NCBI GenBank assembly: GCA_017420825.1
Contig: JAFQNU010000018.1
Span: 1-9,273 of the forward strand
DNA length: 9,273 nt
Direction: 5' to 3'
From: Clostridia bacterium
Lineage (GTDB): Bacteria; Bacillota; Clostridia; UBA1381
Both the position numbers and the translations under genes were made by a program. How positions within the stretch are numbered: the stretch's first letter is position 1; each line of letters starts with the position of its first letter. The notes under the pieces are model-generated. The model was given only the letters and a program-made list of their open reading frames with translations. It did no database searches and had not been told where the DNA came from. Of the stretch, positions 1-5,535 are shown one piece after another.

Positions 1-451
1 ATTCATCATCGGTAAAGCAGGTGCTGAAATTGACAAGATCAAGGCAGAACTTGAAAAGATGACCTCAAGAAGTGTAAACATCAACATTATGGAGGTTAAG
101 ACTCCTGATACAAATGCTCAGCTTGTTGCTGAAAACATTGCTGCACAGCTTGAGAAGAGAATTTCTTTCAGACGTGCTATGAAGCAGGTTATGGGCAGAG
201 CTATGAGAATGGGTATCAGAGGTATCAAGACAAGTGTTTCAGGTCGTGTAGGCGGTGCTGAAATTGCAAGAACAGAGCAGTATCATGAGGGTACAATTCC
301 CCTTCAGACATTGAGAGCAGATATCGATTACGGTTTTGCAGAAGCTGCAACAACATACGGTATTCTTGGTATCAAGGTTTGGATATACAAGGGTGAAGTT
401 CTTCACGAAAATAAGAAGGTTGAACGTAAGCCGAGAGGAGGAAAACAGTAA
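1..451 (+). CDS. rpsC: 30S ribosomal protein S3, C-terminal part (5' truncated)
   Basis: S3 is a 30S head protein at the mRNA entry channel, where it helps position and unwind mRNA. The frame is already open at base 2 and gives about 149 residues up to the TAA at 449-451. It begins inside the type II KH domain: the GKAG loop (GxxG) is visible in IIGKAGAEIDKIKAEL at the very start. The C-terminal S3 domain follows, with RRAMKQVMGRAMRMG, GIKTSVSGRVGGAEIAR, the IPLQTLRADIDYG stretch and GILGIKVWIYKGE. The tail is short and basic. The N-terminal portion lies before the window, so the true start cannot be seen; the methionine at base 59 is internal. The last base of the stop is the first base of the rplP start (TAATG), which implies translational coupling. 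Identification is certain. Confidence 0.98.
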   Translation, partial: FIIGKAGAEIDKIKAELEKMTSRSVNINIMEVKTPDTNAQLVAENIAAQLEKRISFRRAMKQVMGRAMRMGIRGIKTSVSGRVGGAEIARTEQYHEGTIPLQTLRADIDYGFAEAATTYGILGIKVWIYKGEVLHENKKVERKPRGGKQ

Positions 452-870
452 TGTTGTTACCTAAGAGAGTTAAATACAGAAAAGTTATGCGTGGTAGAAT
501 GAAGGGTAAGGCAACACGCGGCAATGTTGTATCTGACGGTCAGTTCGGTTTACAGGCGTTAGAGCCATGCTGGATTACATCAAGACAGATTGAGGCTGCC
601 CGTATCGCCATGACAAGATACACAAAAAGAGGCGGTCAGGTATGGATTAAGATATTCCCTGACAAGCCAATAACACAAAAACCTGCTGAAACTCGAATGG
701 GTTCAGGTAAGGGAAGTCCGGAATACTGGGTAGCAGTAGTTAAGCCGGGCAGAGTAATGTTCGAAATCGGCGGCGTTAGTGAAGAGGTTGCACGTGAGGC
801 ACTTCGTCTTGCAATGCACAAGCTCCCGATTAAGTGTAAGTTCGTTAAGCGTGAAGAGGATGGTGAATAA
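451..870 (+). CDS. rplP: 50S ribosomal protein L16
   Basis: L16 sits in the large subunit near the A-site and the central protuberance and contacts the tRNA elbow during accommodation. The 139-residue product is of normal family length. It starts with the signature MLLPKRVKYRKVMRGRMKG, followed by GNVVSDGQFGLQALEP, then RQIEAARIAMTRYTKRGG, then the conserved basic loop KPAETRMGSGKGSPEYWVA, and ends in the usual alpha-helical region EVAREALRLAMHKLP. The start ATG overlaps the rpsC stop by one base. A GAGGAGG ribosome binding site at 435-441 lies inside the rpsC end. Only two bases separate the gene from rpmC. Nothing odd is seen in the protein. Confidence 0.99.
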   Translation: MLLPKRVKYRKVMRGRMKGKATRGNVVSDGQFGLQALEPCWITSRQIEAARIAMTRYTKRGGQVWIKIFPDKPITQKPAETRMGSGKGSPEYWVAVVKPGRVMFEIGGVSEEVAREALRLAMHKLPIKCKFVKREEDGE

Positions 871-872
871 GA

Positions 873-1076
873 ATGAAAGTAGTAGAGCTGAGAGAATTAT
901 CAACAGAAGAATTAACTCAAAAGCTTGCTGATTCAAAGCAGGAGTTATTCAACTTAAGATTTCAAAATGCTATAAACCAATTGGAAAATCCACAGAGAAT
1001 TGGTGATGTTAAGAAAACTATCGCTCGTATTAAAACCATCATTCGTGAAAGAGAATTAGAAGATTCTGCAATTTGA
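873..1076 (+). CDS. rpmC: 50S ribosomal protein L29
   Basis: L29 is a small helical protein at the exit of the large-subunit peptide tunnel, next to L23, where it contributes to the docking site for trigger factor and SRP. The 67-residue product is the normal size. It shows the family pattern ELRELSTEELTQKL, then KQELFNLRFQNAINQLENPQRI, then a basic helix KKTIARIKTIIRERE. The upstream Shine-Dalgarno is weak and distant (GAGGA at 856-860, within rplP). Translation is probably coupled to rplP, whose stop is only two bases away. The TGA stop is followed in frame by a second TGA, giving a tandem stop. The gene is followed by the first long spacer of the window. Confidence 0.98.
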   Translation: MKVVELRELSTEELTQKLADSKQELFNLRFQNAINQLENPQRIGDVKKTIARIKTIIRERELEDSAI

Positions 1077-1108
1077 TGAGTAATCAGATAGAAACATCAA
1101 TATAGCAA

Positions 1109-1126
1109 GTACAATTTTGATTGTAT
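1109..1126 (+). promoter_or_regulatory. small hairpin just before the rpsQ ribosome binding site
   Basis: In the 68-base rpmC-rpsQ spacer, TACAAT (1110-1115) pairs with ATTGTA (1120-1125) across a TTTG loop, and a G-T wobble (1109 with 1126) can extend it. It stops two bases before the AAAGGAGG site at 1128-1135. The stem is mostly A-T pairs and has no T-tract after it, so it is not a terminator. It may tune translation start, or may mean nothing. No energy was calculated. Confidence 0.3.
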
Positions 1127-1127
1127 G

Positions 1128-1135
1128 AAAGGAGG
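1128..1135 (+). promoter_or_regulatory. ribosome binding site deciding the rpsQ start
   Basis: AAAGGAGG lies nine bases before the GTG at 1145. The same frame is open back to a TTG at 1121, but that start would translate this site itself (residues Tyr-Glu-Arg-Arg-His) and add eight residues that the S17 family does not have. The GTG at 1145 is therefore chosen. Confidence 0.9.
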
Positions 1136-1144
1136 CACACTAAC

Positions 1145-1402
1145 GTGGCAGAAAGAAACAGCCGTAAGGTTAAAATCGGTAAGGTTGTTAGCAATAAGAT
1201 GGATAAGACCATAGTTGTTGCTATTGAATACAGTGTAAAGCATCCGCTTTACGGAAAAGTTGTTAAGAGAACCTATAAGCTTAAAGCTCACGATGAGAAT
1301 AATATTTGTGCTAAGGGCGATAAGGTTAAAGTAATGGAAACAAGACCTCTGTCTAAGGATAAGAGATGGAGATTAGTTGAAATTGTTGAAAAGGCGCAGT
1401 AA
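1145..1402 (+). CDS. rpsQ: 30S ribosomal protein S17
   Basis: S17 is a primary 16S rRNA binding protein of the 30S body with an OB fold. From the GTG start the product has 85 residues, matching the family length. Recognisable blocks are RKVKIGKVVSNKMDKTIVVAI, then HPLYGKVVKRTYKLKAHDE, and the signature METRPLSKDKRWRLVEIVE near the C terminus. The start is set by the AAAGGAGG site at 1128-1135. GTG is a secondary start codon but is well placed. A 68-base spacer with a small hairpin precedes the gene and a 30-base gap separates it from rplN. Identification is certain; the exact start is very likely. Confidence 0.97.
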   Translation: MAERNSRKVKIGKVVSNKMDKTIVVAIEYSVKHPLYGKVVKRTYKLKAHDENNICAKGDKVKVMETRPLSKDKRWRLVEIVEKAQ

Positions 1403-1432
1403 TTTATTGTTAGCCGGAAAGGAGATATAGAC

Positions 1433-1801
1433 ATGATACAACAACAAACACGCTTGAAGGTCGCTGACAATACAGGTGCTAAAGAAGTTATGTGTATTCG
1501 TGTAATGGGCGGCTCCAAAAAGAGATATGCAGCGGTTGGTGATGAGATCATTTGTTCTGTTAAGAAGGCAACACCGGGTGGCGTTGTTAAAAAAGGTGAT
1601 GTAGTTAAGGCTGTTGTAGTCAGAACTGTTAAAGAAACAAGACGTCAGGACGGCTCATATATCAGATTTGATGAGAATGCAGCTGTTATAGTAAGAGACG
1701 ATAAAAATCCAAGAGGTACCCGTATATTCGGGCCTGTTGCAAGAGAGCTCAGAGACAAAGAATACATGAAGATTTTGTCATTGGCTCCTGAAGTTCTATA
1801 A
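1433..1801 (+). CDS. rplN: 50S ribosomal protein L14
   Basis: L14 is a 23S rRNA binding protein at the subunit interface. It forms an inter-subunit bridge to 16S rRNA and is the docking point of the silencing factor RsfS. The product is 122 residues, the standard bacterial length. It opens with MIQQQTRLKVADNTGAKEV and carries the KKATPGGVVKKGDVVKAVVV segment, then RFDENAAVIVRDDKNPRGTR and the C-terminal FGPVARELRDKEYMKILSLA block. A GAAAGGAGA site lies about ten bases before the ATG. The stop codon merges with the ribosome binding site of rplX (TAAGGAGGTG from 1799), which indicates close translational linkage. Nothing unusual is seen. Confidence 0.99.
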   Translation: MIQQQTRLKVADNTGAKEVMCIRVMGGSKKRYAAVGDEIICSVKKATPGGVVKKGDVVKAVVVRTVKETRRQDGSYIRFDENAAVIVRDDKNPRGTRIFGPVARELRDKEYMKILSLAPEVL

Positions 1802-1816
1802 GGAGGTGCCGATAAG

Positions 1817-2140
1817 ATGAAAAAAATGCATGTAAAAAGAGGAGATACTGTAAAGGTAATTTCCGGAAAAGATAAGGGCAAGGAAGGTAAAGTTATTACA
1901 GCTATTCCTGAAACAGGCAAGGTAATTGTTGAAGGTGTTGCAATGGTTAAGAAGCACCAGAAGGCAAGAATGCAGGGTCAGGAAAGCGGAATAATCAATA
2001 TGGAAGCTGCAATTGACGCATCAAACGTATTGAGAGTTTGCCCAAGCTGTGGCAAAGCGGCAAGAACCGGCGTTAAAGTTTTAGAGGACGGTTCAAAGGT
2101 AAGATACTGTAAAAAATGTCAAGAAACATTTAATGACTAA
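1817..2140 (+). CDS. rplX: 50S ribosomal protein L24, with a four-cysteine zinc ribbon
   Basis: L24 starts large-subunit assembly by binding the 5' end of 23S rRNA and lies near the peptide exit. The 107-residue product begins with the KOW motif region (HVKRGDTVKVISGKDKGKEGKV, residues 5-26), followed by the KHQKARMQGQESGII segment. The C-terminal part contains two CxxC pairs, C75/C78 and C98/C101, in VCPSCGK and YCKKCQ, a likely zinc ribbon found in many Firmicutes L24 proteins but absent from the E. coli one. A second in-frame ATG three codons in (1826) is possible. The first ATG is chosen because it lies nine bases after the strong AAGGAGGTG site. The stop is followed by a 25-base gap to rplE. 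Confidence 0.98.
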   Translation: MKKMHVKRGDTVKVISGKDKGKEGKVITAIPETGKVIVEGVAMVKKHQKARMQGQESGIINMEAAIDASNVLRVCPSCGKAARTGVKVLEDGSKVRYCKKCQETFND

Positions 2141-2165
2141 TTTTGAGAGGAGGTAAGTTCATACA

Positions 2166-2708
2166 ATGTCAAGAATGCAAGATAAATATGTAAAAGAAGT
2201 TGCTCCTGCTCTTATGACAAAGTTTGGTTATAAAAGCACAATGCAAATCCCTAAGATTGATAAAATAGTTATCAACATCGGTATGGGAGATGCTAAGGAT
2301 AATTCAAAGGTTATTGATGCAGCTTGTAATGATTTGGCTTTAATCACAGGTCAGAAGCCTGTTGTAACAAAAGCAAGAAAATCAGTTGCTAACTTTAAGT
2401 TAAGAGAAGGTATGAACATTGGATGTAAGGTTACATTGAGAGCTGATAAAATGTATGAGTTCTTAGATAGATTGTTTAATGTTGCACTGCCTCGTGTAAG
2501 AGACTTCAGAGGAATCAGTGCCAATTCCTTCGATGGAAGAGGTAACTATGCCTTAGGTATTAAGGAACAGTTGATTTTCCCTGAAATTGACTATGATAAG
2601 ATTGACCAAATCAGAGGTATGGATGTTATCATTGTTACAACTGCTAATACAGATGAAGAGGCTCGTGAGTTATTAGACTTGATGGGTGCTCCCTTCATCC
2701 GCAGTTAA
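2166..2708 (+). CDS. rplE: 50S ribosomal protein L5
   Basis: L5 binds 5S rRNA together with L18, carries it into the central protuberance and contacts the P-site tRNA. The 180-residue product is a typical length. Signature blocks are PKIDKIVINIGMGDA near residue 30, TGQKPVVTKARKSVANFKLREGM around residues 60-80, RLFNVALPRVRDFRGIS near residues 102-118, and the C-terminal YDKIDQIRGMDVIIVTTA and LLDLMGAPF. GAGAGGAGGT ends about twelve bases before the ATG. In E. coli the S8 repressor binds the mRNA around the rplX-rplE junction; the 25-base gap here shows no obvious stem-loop, so that arrangement is not evident in this genome. Confidence 0.99.
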   Translation: MSRMQDKYVKEVAPALMTKFGYKSTMQIPKIDKIVINIGMGDAKDNSKVIDAACNDLALITGQKPVVTKARKSVANFKLREGMNIGCKVTLRADKMYEFLDRLFNVALPRVRDFRGISANSFDGRGNYALGIKEQLIFPEIDYDKIDQIRGMDVIIVTTANTDEEARELLDLMGAPFIRS

Positions 2709-2723
2709 TAAGGAGGAAAAATT

Positions 2724-2909
2724 ATGGCTAAGAAATCTATGATTATTAAGCAACAGAGAAAGCCCAAGCATTCAACACAGGCTTACACAAGATGTAAGAT
2801 ATGCGGAAGACCTCATGCTTATTTGAGAAAGTTCGGCATCTGCCGTATCTGTTTCAGAGAATTGGCTTACAAAGGTCAGATTCCGGGTGTTAAGAAAGCA
2901 AGCTGGTAA
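2724..2909 (+). CDS. rpsN: 30S ribosomal protein S14, zinc-binding short type (S14Z)
   Basis: S14 is a late-assembling protein of the 30S head. The product is 61 residues, the size of the short zinc form rather than the roughly 90-100 residue zinc-free form. The zinc ligands are C24, C27, C40 and C43 (RCKICGRPHAY, then GICRICFREL), followed by the invariant C-terminal GQIPGVKKASW. It begins MAKKSMIIKQQRKPKH. A taAGGAGGaaaa site lies just before the ATG, 15 bases after rplE. In genomes with both forms, the zinc-free paralog is usually under zinc (Zur) control elsewhere; none can be seen here. A 52-base spacer with a hairpin follows. Confidence 0.98.
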   Translation: MAKKSMIIKQQRKPKHSTQAYTRCKICGRPHAYLRKFGICRICFRELAYKGQIPGVKKASW

Positions 2910-2922
2910 AAAATAGAGAACG

Positions 2923-2946
2923 TTCGAACCTGTAAAAAGGTTTGGA
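2923..2946 (+). promoter_or_regulatory. hairpin abutting the rpsH ribosome binding site
   Basis: In the 52-base rpsN-rpsH spacer, 2923-2931 (TTCGAACCT) pairs with 2938-2946 (AGGTTTGGA), giving nine pairs of which two are G-T wobbles, around a six-base loop GTAAAA. The 3' arm ends exactly where the AAGGAGGT site of rpsH begins (2946-2953). No T-run follows, so it is not an intrinsic terminator. An alternative fold uses the 8-base palindrome GTTCGAAC at 2922-2929. A control role on rpsH translation is only an inference. Confidence 0.4.
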
Positions 2947-2961
2947 AGGAGGTAAATTTTA

Positions 2962-3360
2962 ATGCAAATAACTGATCCTATCGCAGATATGCTTACTCGT
3001 ATTAGAAATGCAAATACAGCTAAGCATGAAACAGTTGATGTTCCTGCTTCAAACATGAAGAAGGCAATTGCAGAAATTCTCAATAATGAGGGTTACATTG
3101 CCGGATATCAAATCATTGATGACGGAAAGCAGGGAGTAATAAAAATCGCTTTGAAATACGGTCCTAACAAGGAAAAGGTTATAAGCGGATTGAAGAGAGT
3201 ATCTAAGCCCGGTTTGAGAATATATGCCGGTGCTGAGGAATTGCCAAGAGTGTTAAAGGGATTGGGTATAGCTATTATATCCACATCTAAAGGCATTATG
3301 ACCGATAAGGCTGCAAGAAAGCAGAACATCGGTGGCGAAGTATTGGCATTTATCTGGTAA
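2962..3360 (+). CDS. rpsH: 30S ribosomal protein S8
   Basis: S8 is a primary binder of 16S rRNA helix 21 in the central domain, and in E. coli it also represses translation of the spc operon. The 132-residue product is of standard length. It starts TDPIADMLTRIRNAN after MQI, has the VDVPASNMKKAIAEILNNEGYI block near residues 25-46 and LKRVSKPGLRIY in the middle. It ends with the rRNA-binding signature SKGIMTDKAARKQNIGGEVLAFIW. The ribosome binding site is AAGGAGGTAA, eight to ten bases before the ATG, and a nine-pair hairpin touches it on the 5' side. Identity is certain. Autoregulation in this organism is unproven. Confidence 0.99.
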   Translation: MQITDPIADMLTRIRNANTAKHETVDVPASNMKKAIAEILNNEGYIAGYQIIDDGKQGVIKIALKYGPNKEKVISGLKRVSKPGLRIYAGAEELPRVLKGLGIAIISTSKGIMTDKAARKQNIGGEVLAFIW

Positions 3361-3370
3361 TTTTAAATAG

Positions 3371-3384
3371 TGAAAACTGAAAAC
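3371..3384 (+). repeat. tandem heptamer TGAAAAC x2 in the rpsH-rplF spacer
   Basis: Two perfect adjacent copies of TGAAAAC occupy 3371-3377 and 3378-3384. They may be a slippage duplication. No function is claimed. Confidence 0.6.
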
Positions 3385-3397
3385 CTGTCACAGACAG
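3385..3397 (+). promoter_or_regulatory. small hairpin in the rpsH-rplF spacer
   Basis: CTGTC (3385-3389) pairs perfectly with GACAG (3393-3397) over a three-base loop ACA, right after the tandem heptamer. It is about 14 bases upstream of the AAGGAGGA site of rplF. It is short and lacks a T-tract. It could be an mRNA processing or translational element, or chance; five pairs are weak evidence. Confidence 0.25.
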
Positions 3398-3427
3398 AGA
3401 AAATTTAAGTTAAGGAGGACATTTGAT

Positions 3428-3976
3428 ATGTCAAGAATTGGTAAGTTACCTATCACAGTACCTGCCGGTGTTGATGTAACAATCAGCGACGAAAACGTAG
3501 TTACTGTTAAGGGTAAAAACGGAACTTTGACAAGAGAGCTCCACAAGGATATGATAATCAAACTTGAAAACGGAGTTATTACTGTTGAGCGTCCGTCAGA
3601 GATAAAAATGCATAAGGCGTTACACGGTCTGACAAGAACATTGATAAACAACATGGTTATCGGTGTTACAGAAGGCTTCACAAAGCAACTTGAAATCAAC
3701 GGTGTTGGTTACAGAGCACAGATGCAGGGAAATAAGCTTGTATTGGGCTTGGGTTATTCACATCCTGTTGAGTACACACCTGTTGAGGGTATTACAATTG
3801 AAGTACCTTCACCAAACCAGATTATTGTAAAGGGTGCAAACAAGGAAGTTGTTGGTGAGACTGCTGCTAAAATCAGAGAGTACAGACTGCCTGAACCATA
3901 TAAGGGCAAGGGTATTAAGTACGTTGATGAGTTTATCAGACGTAAAGAAGGTAAAGCAGGAGCTAAGAAGAAATAA
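3428..3976 (+). CDS. rplF: 50S ribosomal protein L6
   Basis: L6 lies near the factor-binding centre of the 50S subunit, next to the sarcin-ricin loop and the L7/L12 stalk base. The product has 182 residues, a normal size. It starts MSRIGKLPITVPAGVDV, shows the first of the two similar L6 folds through about residue 80 (VKGKNGTLTREL, MHKALHGLTRTLINNMV), then the second fold with KQLEINGVGYRAQMQGNKLVLGLGYSHPVE. The C-terminal signature PEPYKGKGIKYVDEFIRRKEGKAGAKKK follows. TTAAGGAGGACATTTGATATG gives a clear ribosome binding site and ATG. A 67-base spacer precedes the gene and a 19-base gap leads to rplR. Confidence 0.99.
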   Translation: MSRIGKLPITVPAGVDVTISDENVVTVKGKNGTLTRELHKDMIIKLENGVITVERPSEIKMHKALHGLTRTLINNMVIGVTEGFTKQLEINGVGYRAQMQGNKLVLGLGYSHPVEYTPVEGITIEVPSPNQIIVKGANKEVVGETAAKIREYRLPEPYKGKGIKYVDEFIRRKEGKAGAKKK

Positions 3977-3995
3977 TAGAAAGGAGTGTTCTTAA

Positions 3996-4355
3996 ATGAT
4001 AGCAAAGAAGGACAGAAACAGTGCAAGAATTAAGCGTCATTACAGAGTAAGAAAGAACATCTCCGGTACTGCGGAGAGACCTCGTCTTAATGTGTTCAGA
4101 AGCTTAAATCACATATACGCACAAATAATTGATGATACAAAGGGCATTACATTGGTAAGTGCTTCAAGTATGGATAAAGAATTTAATCAGTACGGCGGAA
4201 ACTGCGAGGCTGCTAAAGAAGTAGGTAAAGCAGTAGCTGCTAAAGCGTTGGAAAAAGGAATTAAAGCCGTAGTATTCGACAGAGGCGGATACGTATATCA
4301 CGGTAGAGTTGCTGCTCTTGCTGAAGGTGCAAGAGAAGGCGGCTTAGAATTCTAA
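3996..4355 (+). CDS. rplR: 50S ribosomal protein L18
   Basis: L18 binds 5S rRNA with L5 and anchors it in the central protuberance. The 119-residue product matches the bacterial family. The basic N terminus (MIAKKDRNSARIKRHYRVRKNI) is followed by the signature GTAERPRLNVFRSLNHIYAQIIDD, then TLVSASSMD, then the C-terminal helical region with EAAKEVGKAVAAKALEKGI, and AVVFDRGGYVYHGRVAALAEGAREGGLEF at the end. AAAGGAGTG precedes the ATG at normal spacing. It sits 19 bases after rplF and 17 bases before rpsE, in the order usual for spc operons. No oddities are seen. Confidence 0.99.
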   Translation: MIAKKDRNSARIKRHYRVRKNISGTAERPRLNVFRSLNHIYAQIIDDTKGITLVSASSMDKEFNQYGGNCEAAKEVGKAVAAKALEKGIKAVVFDRGGYVYHGRVAALAEGAREGGLEF

Positions 4356-4372
4356 AGAAGGAGGTAGAGATT

Positions 4373-4876
4373 GTGGCTGAGAGAATAGATGCATCAACAC
4401 TTGATATTCAAGAAAAGTTGGTTGAAATTAACCGTGTTGCTAAGGTTGTTAAAGGTGGTAGAACCTTCAGATTTAGTGCACTTATGGTAGTAGGCGACGG
4501 AAACGGTCATGTTGGCTGCGGTACAGGTAAGGCTGCTGAAATCCCTGATGCAATCAGAAAGGGAATTGAAGATGCTAAGAAGAATATGATTAGTGTTCCG
4601 TTGGTAGGTACAACAATACCTCATGAGGTAATCGGCGAGTTCGGAGCAGGAAGAGTATTAATAAAGCCTGCTAAAGAAGGTACCGGTGTTATCGCAGGCG
4701 GCGCAGCAAGAGCTGTGTTAGAGCTTGCAGGTGTTAAAGATATCCGTACTAAGTGCTTGCGTTCAAACAACAAGAAGAACGTAGTTAGAGCTACTATTGC
4801 AGGACTTGCAGAGTTAAAGCAGGCTGATGAGGTTGCTAAGCTCAGAGGTAAGACCGTTGATGAAATCAGGGGTTAA
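4373..4876 (+). CDS. rpsE: 30S ribosomal protein S5
   Basis: S5 lies at the mRNA entry side of the 30S subunit, takes part in decoding fidelity, and its N-terminal loop forms the spectinomycin-sensitive region. The product is 167 residues from a GTG start. The dsRNA-binding-like N domain carries INRVAKVVKGGRTFRFSALMVVGDGNGHVG; the C-terminal domain carries AIRKGIEDAKKN, GTTIPHEVIGEFGAGRVLIKPA, EGTGVIAGGAARAVLELAG and NVVRATIAGL. The start is supported by AAGGAGGT at 4358-4365, seven bases before GTG. Two small departures from the pattern I remember are VGCGTGKA (often VGxGxGKA) and RTKCLRSNN, where many S5 proteins have a TKSLGSNN-like string. These look like lineage variation. Confidence 0.98.
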   Translation: MAERIDASTLDIQEKLVEINRVAKVVKGGRTFRFSALMVVGDGNGHVGCGTGKAAEIPDAIRKGIEDAKKNMISVPLVGTTIPHEVIGEFGAGRVLIKPAKEGTGVIAGGAARAVLELAGVKDIRTKCLRSNNKKNVVRATIAGLAELKQADEVAKLRGKTVDEIRG

Positions 4877-4890
4877 GGAGGTAGCAAACA

Positions 4891-5070
4891 ATGGCTAAAA
4901 TTAAAGTAAAACTTATAAAGAGTACAATAGGCTGCAAGAAAGACCAGATTGCAACTGTTGAGGCTTTAGGTTTAAAGAAAATCAGATATGTTAAAGAGCA
5001 TAATGATACCCCTCAAATCAGAGGTATGATTAAGAAAGTTTCTCATCTTGTAGAAGTTGAAGAAATCTAA
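4891..5070 (+). CDS. rpmD: 50S ribosomal protein L30
   Basis: L30 is a small large-subunit protein with a ferredoxin-like fold. Translation from the ATG gives 59 residues ending at TAA 5068-5070, the usual size. It begins MAKIKVKLIKSTIG, continues with the motif QIATVEALGLKKIRYVKEHNDTP, and ends with RGMIKKVSHLVEVEE, which is the L30 signature. TAAGGAGGTAGC, formed by the rpsE stop and the ribosome binding site together, precedes the ATG by suitable spacing; the gap to rpsE is 14 bases. The position between rpsE and rplO is the canonical one for this gene. It is short enough to be missed by length-filtered gene calling. Confidence 0.97.
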   Translation: MAKIKVKLIKSTIGCKKDQIATVEALGLKKIRYVKEHNDTPQIRGMIKKVSHLVEVEEI

Positions 5071-5079
5071 TTTACAAAG

Positions 5080-5088
5080 AAGGAGGTG
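5080..5088 (+). promoter_or_regulatory. ribosome binding site deciding the rplO start
   Basis: AAGGAGGTG ends six bases before the ATG at 5095. The GTG at 5086, in the same frame, is part of this site and would add only Met-Gln-Gln, so it is rejected as a start. Confidence 0.9.
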
Positions 5089-5094
5089 CAGCAA

Positions 5095-5535
5095 ATGAGA
5101 TTGGACGAATTAAAACCAGTTGAAGGTTCTAAGTTCGCTACAAAGAGAGTGGGCAGAGGTATAGGCTCAGGAACCGGAAAGACTGCAGGTAAAGGTCATA
5201 AGGGACAGAATGCACGTTCAGGCGGCGGTGTAAGACCGGGCTTTGAAGGTGGACAGATGCCTTTATACAGACGTTTGCCAAAACGTGGTTTCACTAATAT
5301 ATTTGCTAAACAGTATGTTTCTATAAATGTTTCCGAATTAGAAAGATTTGATAATGGTACAGAGGTTACAGCAGAGCTTTTGAAGGAAACAGGAGTTGTA
5401 AGCAAGACTTTGGACGGAATTAAAATTCTTGGCAGAGGAGAGCTTACAAAGAAATTAACAGTAAAGGTGGCAAAATTCTCAGCATCGGCAGCTGAAAAGA
5501 TTGAAAAAGCCGGTGGAAAGGCTGAGGTGATTTAA
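5095..5535 (+). CDS. rplO: 50S ribosomal protein L15
   Basis: L15 is a late-assembling 50S protein that threads an extended N-terminal arm through 23S rRNA. The product is 146 residues from the ATG. It starts MRLDELKPVEGSK, followed by the glycine- and arginine-rich arm KRVGRGIGSGTGKTAGKGHKGQNARSG and the GVRPGFEGGQMPLYRRLPKRGF signature (about residues 46-67). The globular domain follows with VSINVSELERF and IKILGRGELTKKLTVKVAKFSASAAEKIEKAGG. Its TAA stop directly abuts the secY ATG, and the secY Shine-Dalgarno (GAGGTGA) lies inside the last codons. The pair is therefore very likely translationally coupled. Confidence 0.98.
   Translation: MRLDELKPVEGSKFATKRVGRGIGSGTGKTAGKGHKGQNARSGGGVRPGFEGGQMPLYRRLPKRGFTNIFAKQYVSINVSELERFDNGTEVTAELLKETGVVSKTLDGIKILGRGELTKKLTVKVAKFSASAAEKIEKAGGKAEVI

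Noticed and set aside
1121..1144. Earlier TTG start for rpsQ adding eight residues
   Set aside because: It would translate the Shine-Dalgarno sequence and exceed the family length; GTG 1145 fits both.
2141..2165. S8 repressor site at the rplX-rplE junction, as in E. coli
   Set aside because: The 25-base gap shows only the ribosome binding site and no convincing stem-loop.
4760..4785. S5 variation RTKCLRSNN as a possible antibiotic-resistance change
   Set aside because: It is outside the N-terminal loop (around KVVKGGR) linked to spectinomycin resistance, and that loop looks normal.
5086..5094. Earlier GTG start for rplO
   Set aside because: The GTG is part of AAGGAGGTG; the ATG at 5095 has correct spacing.
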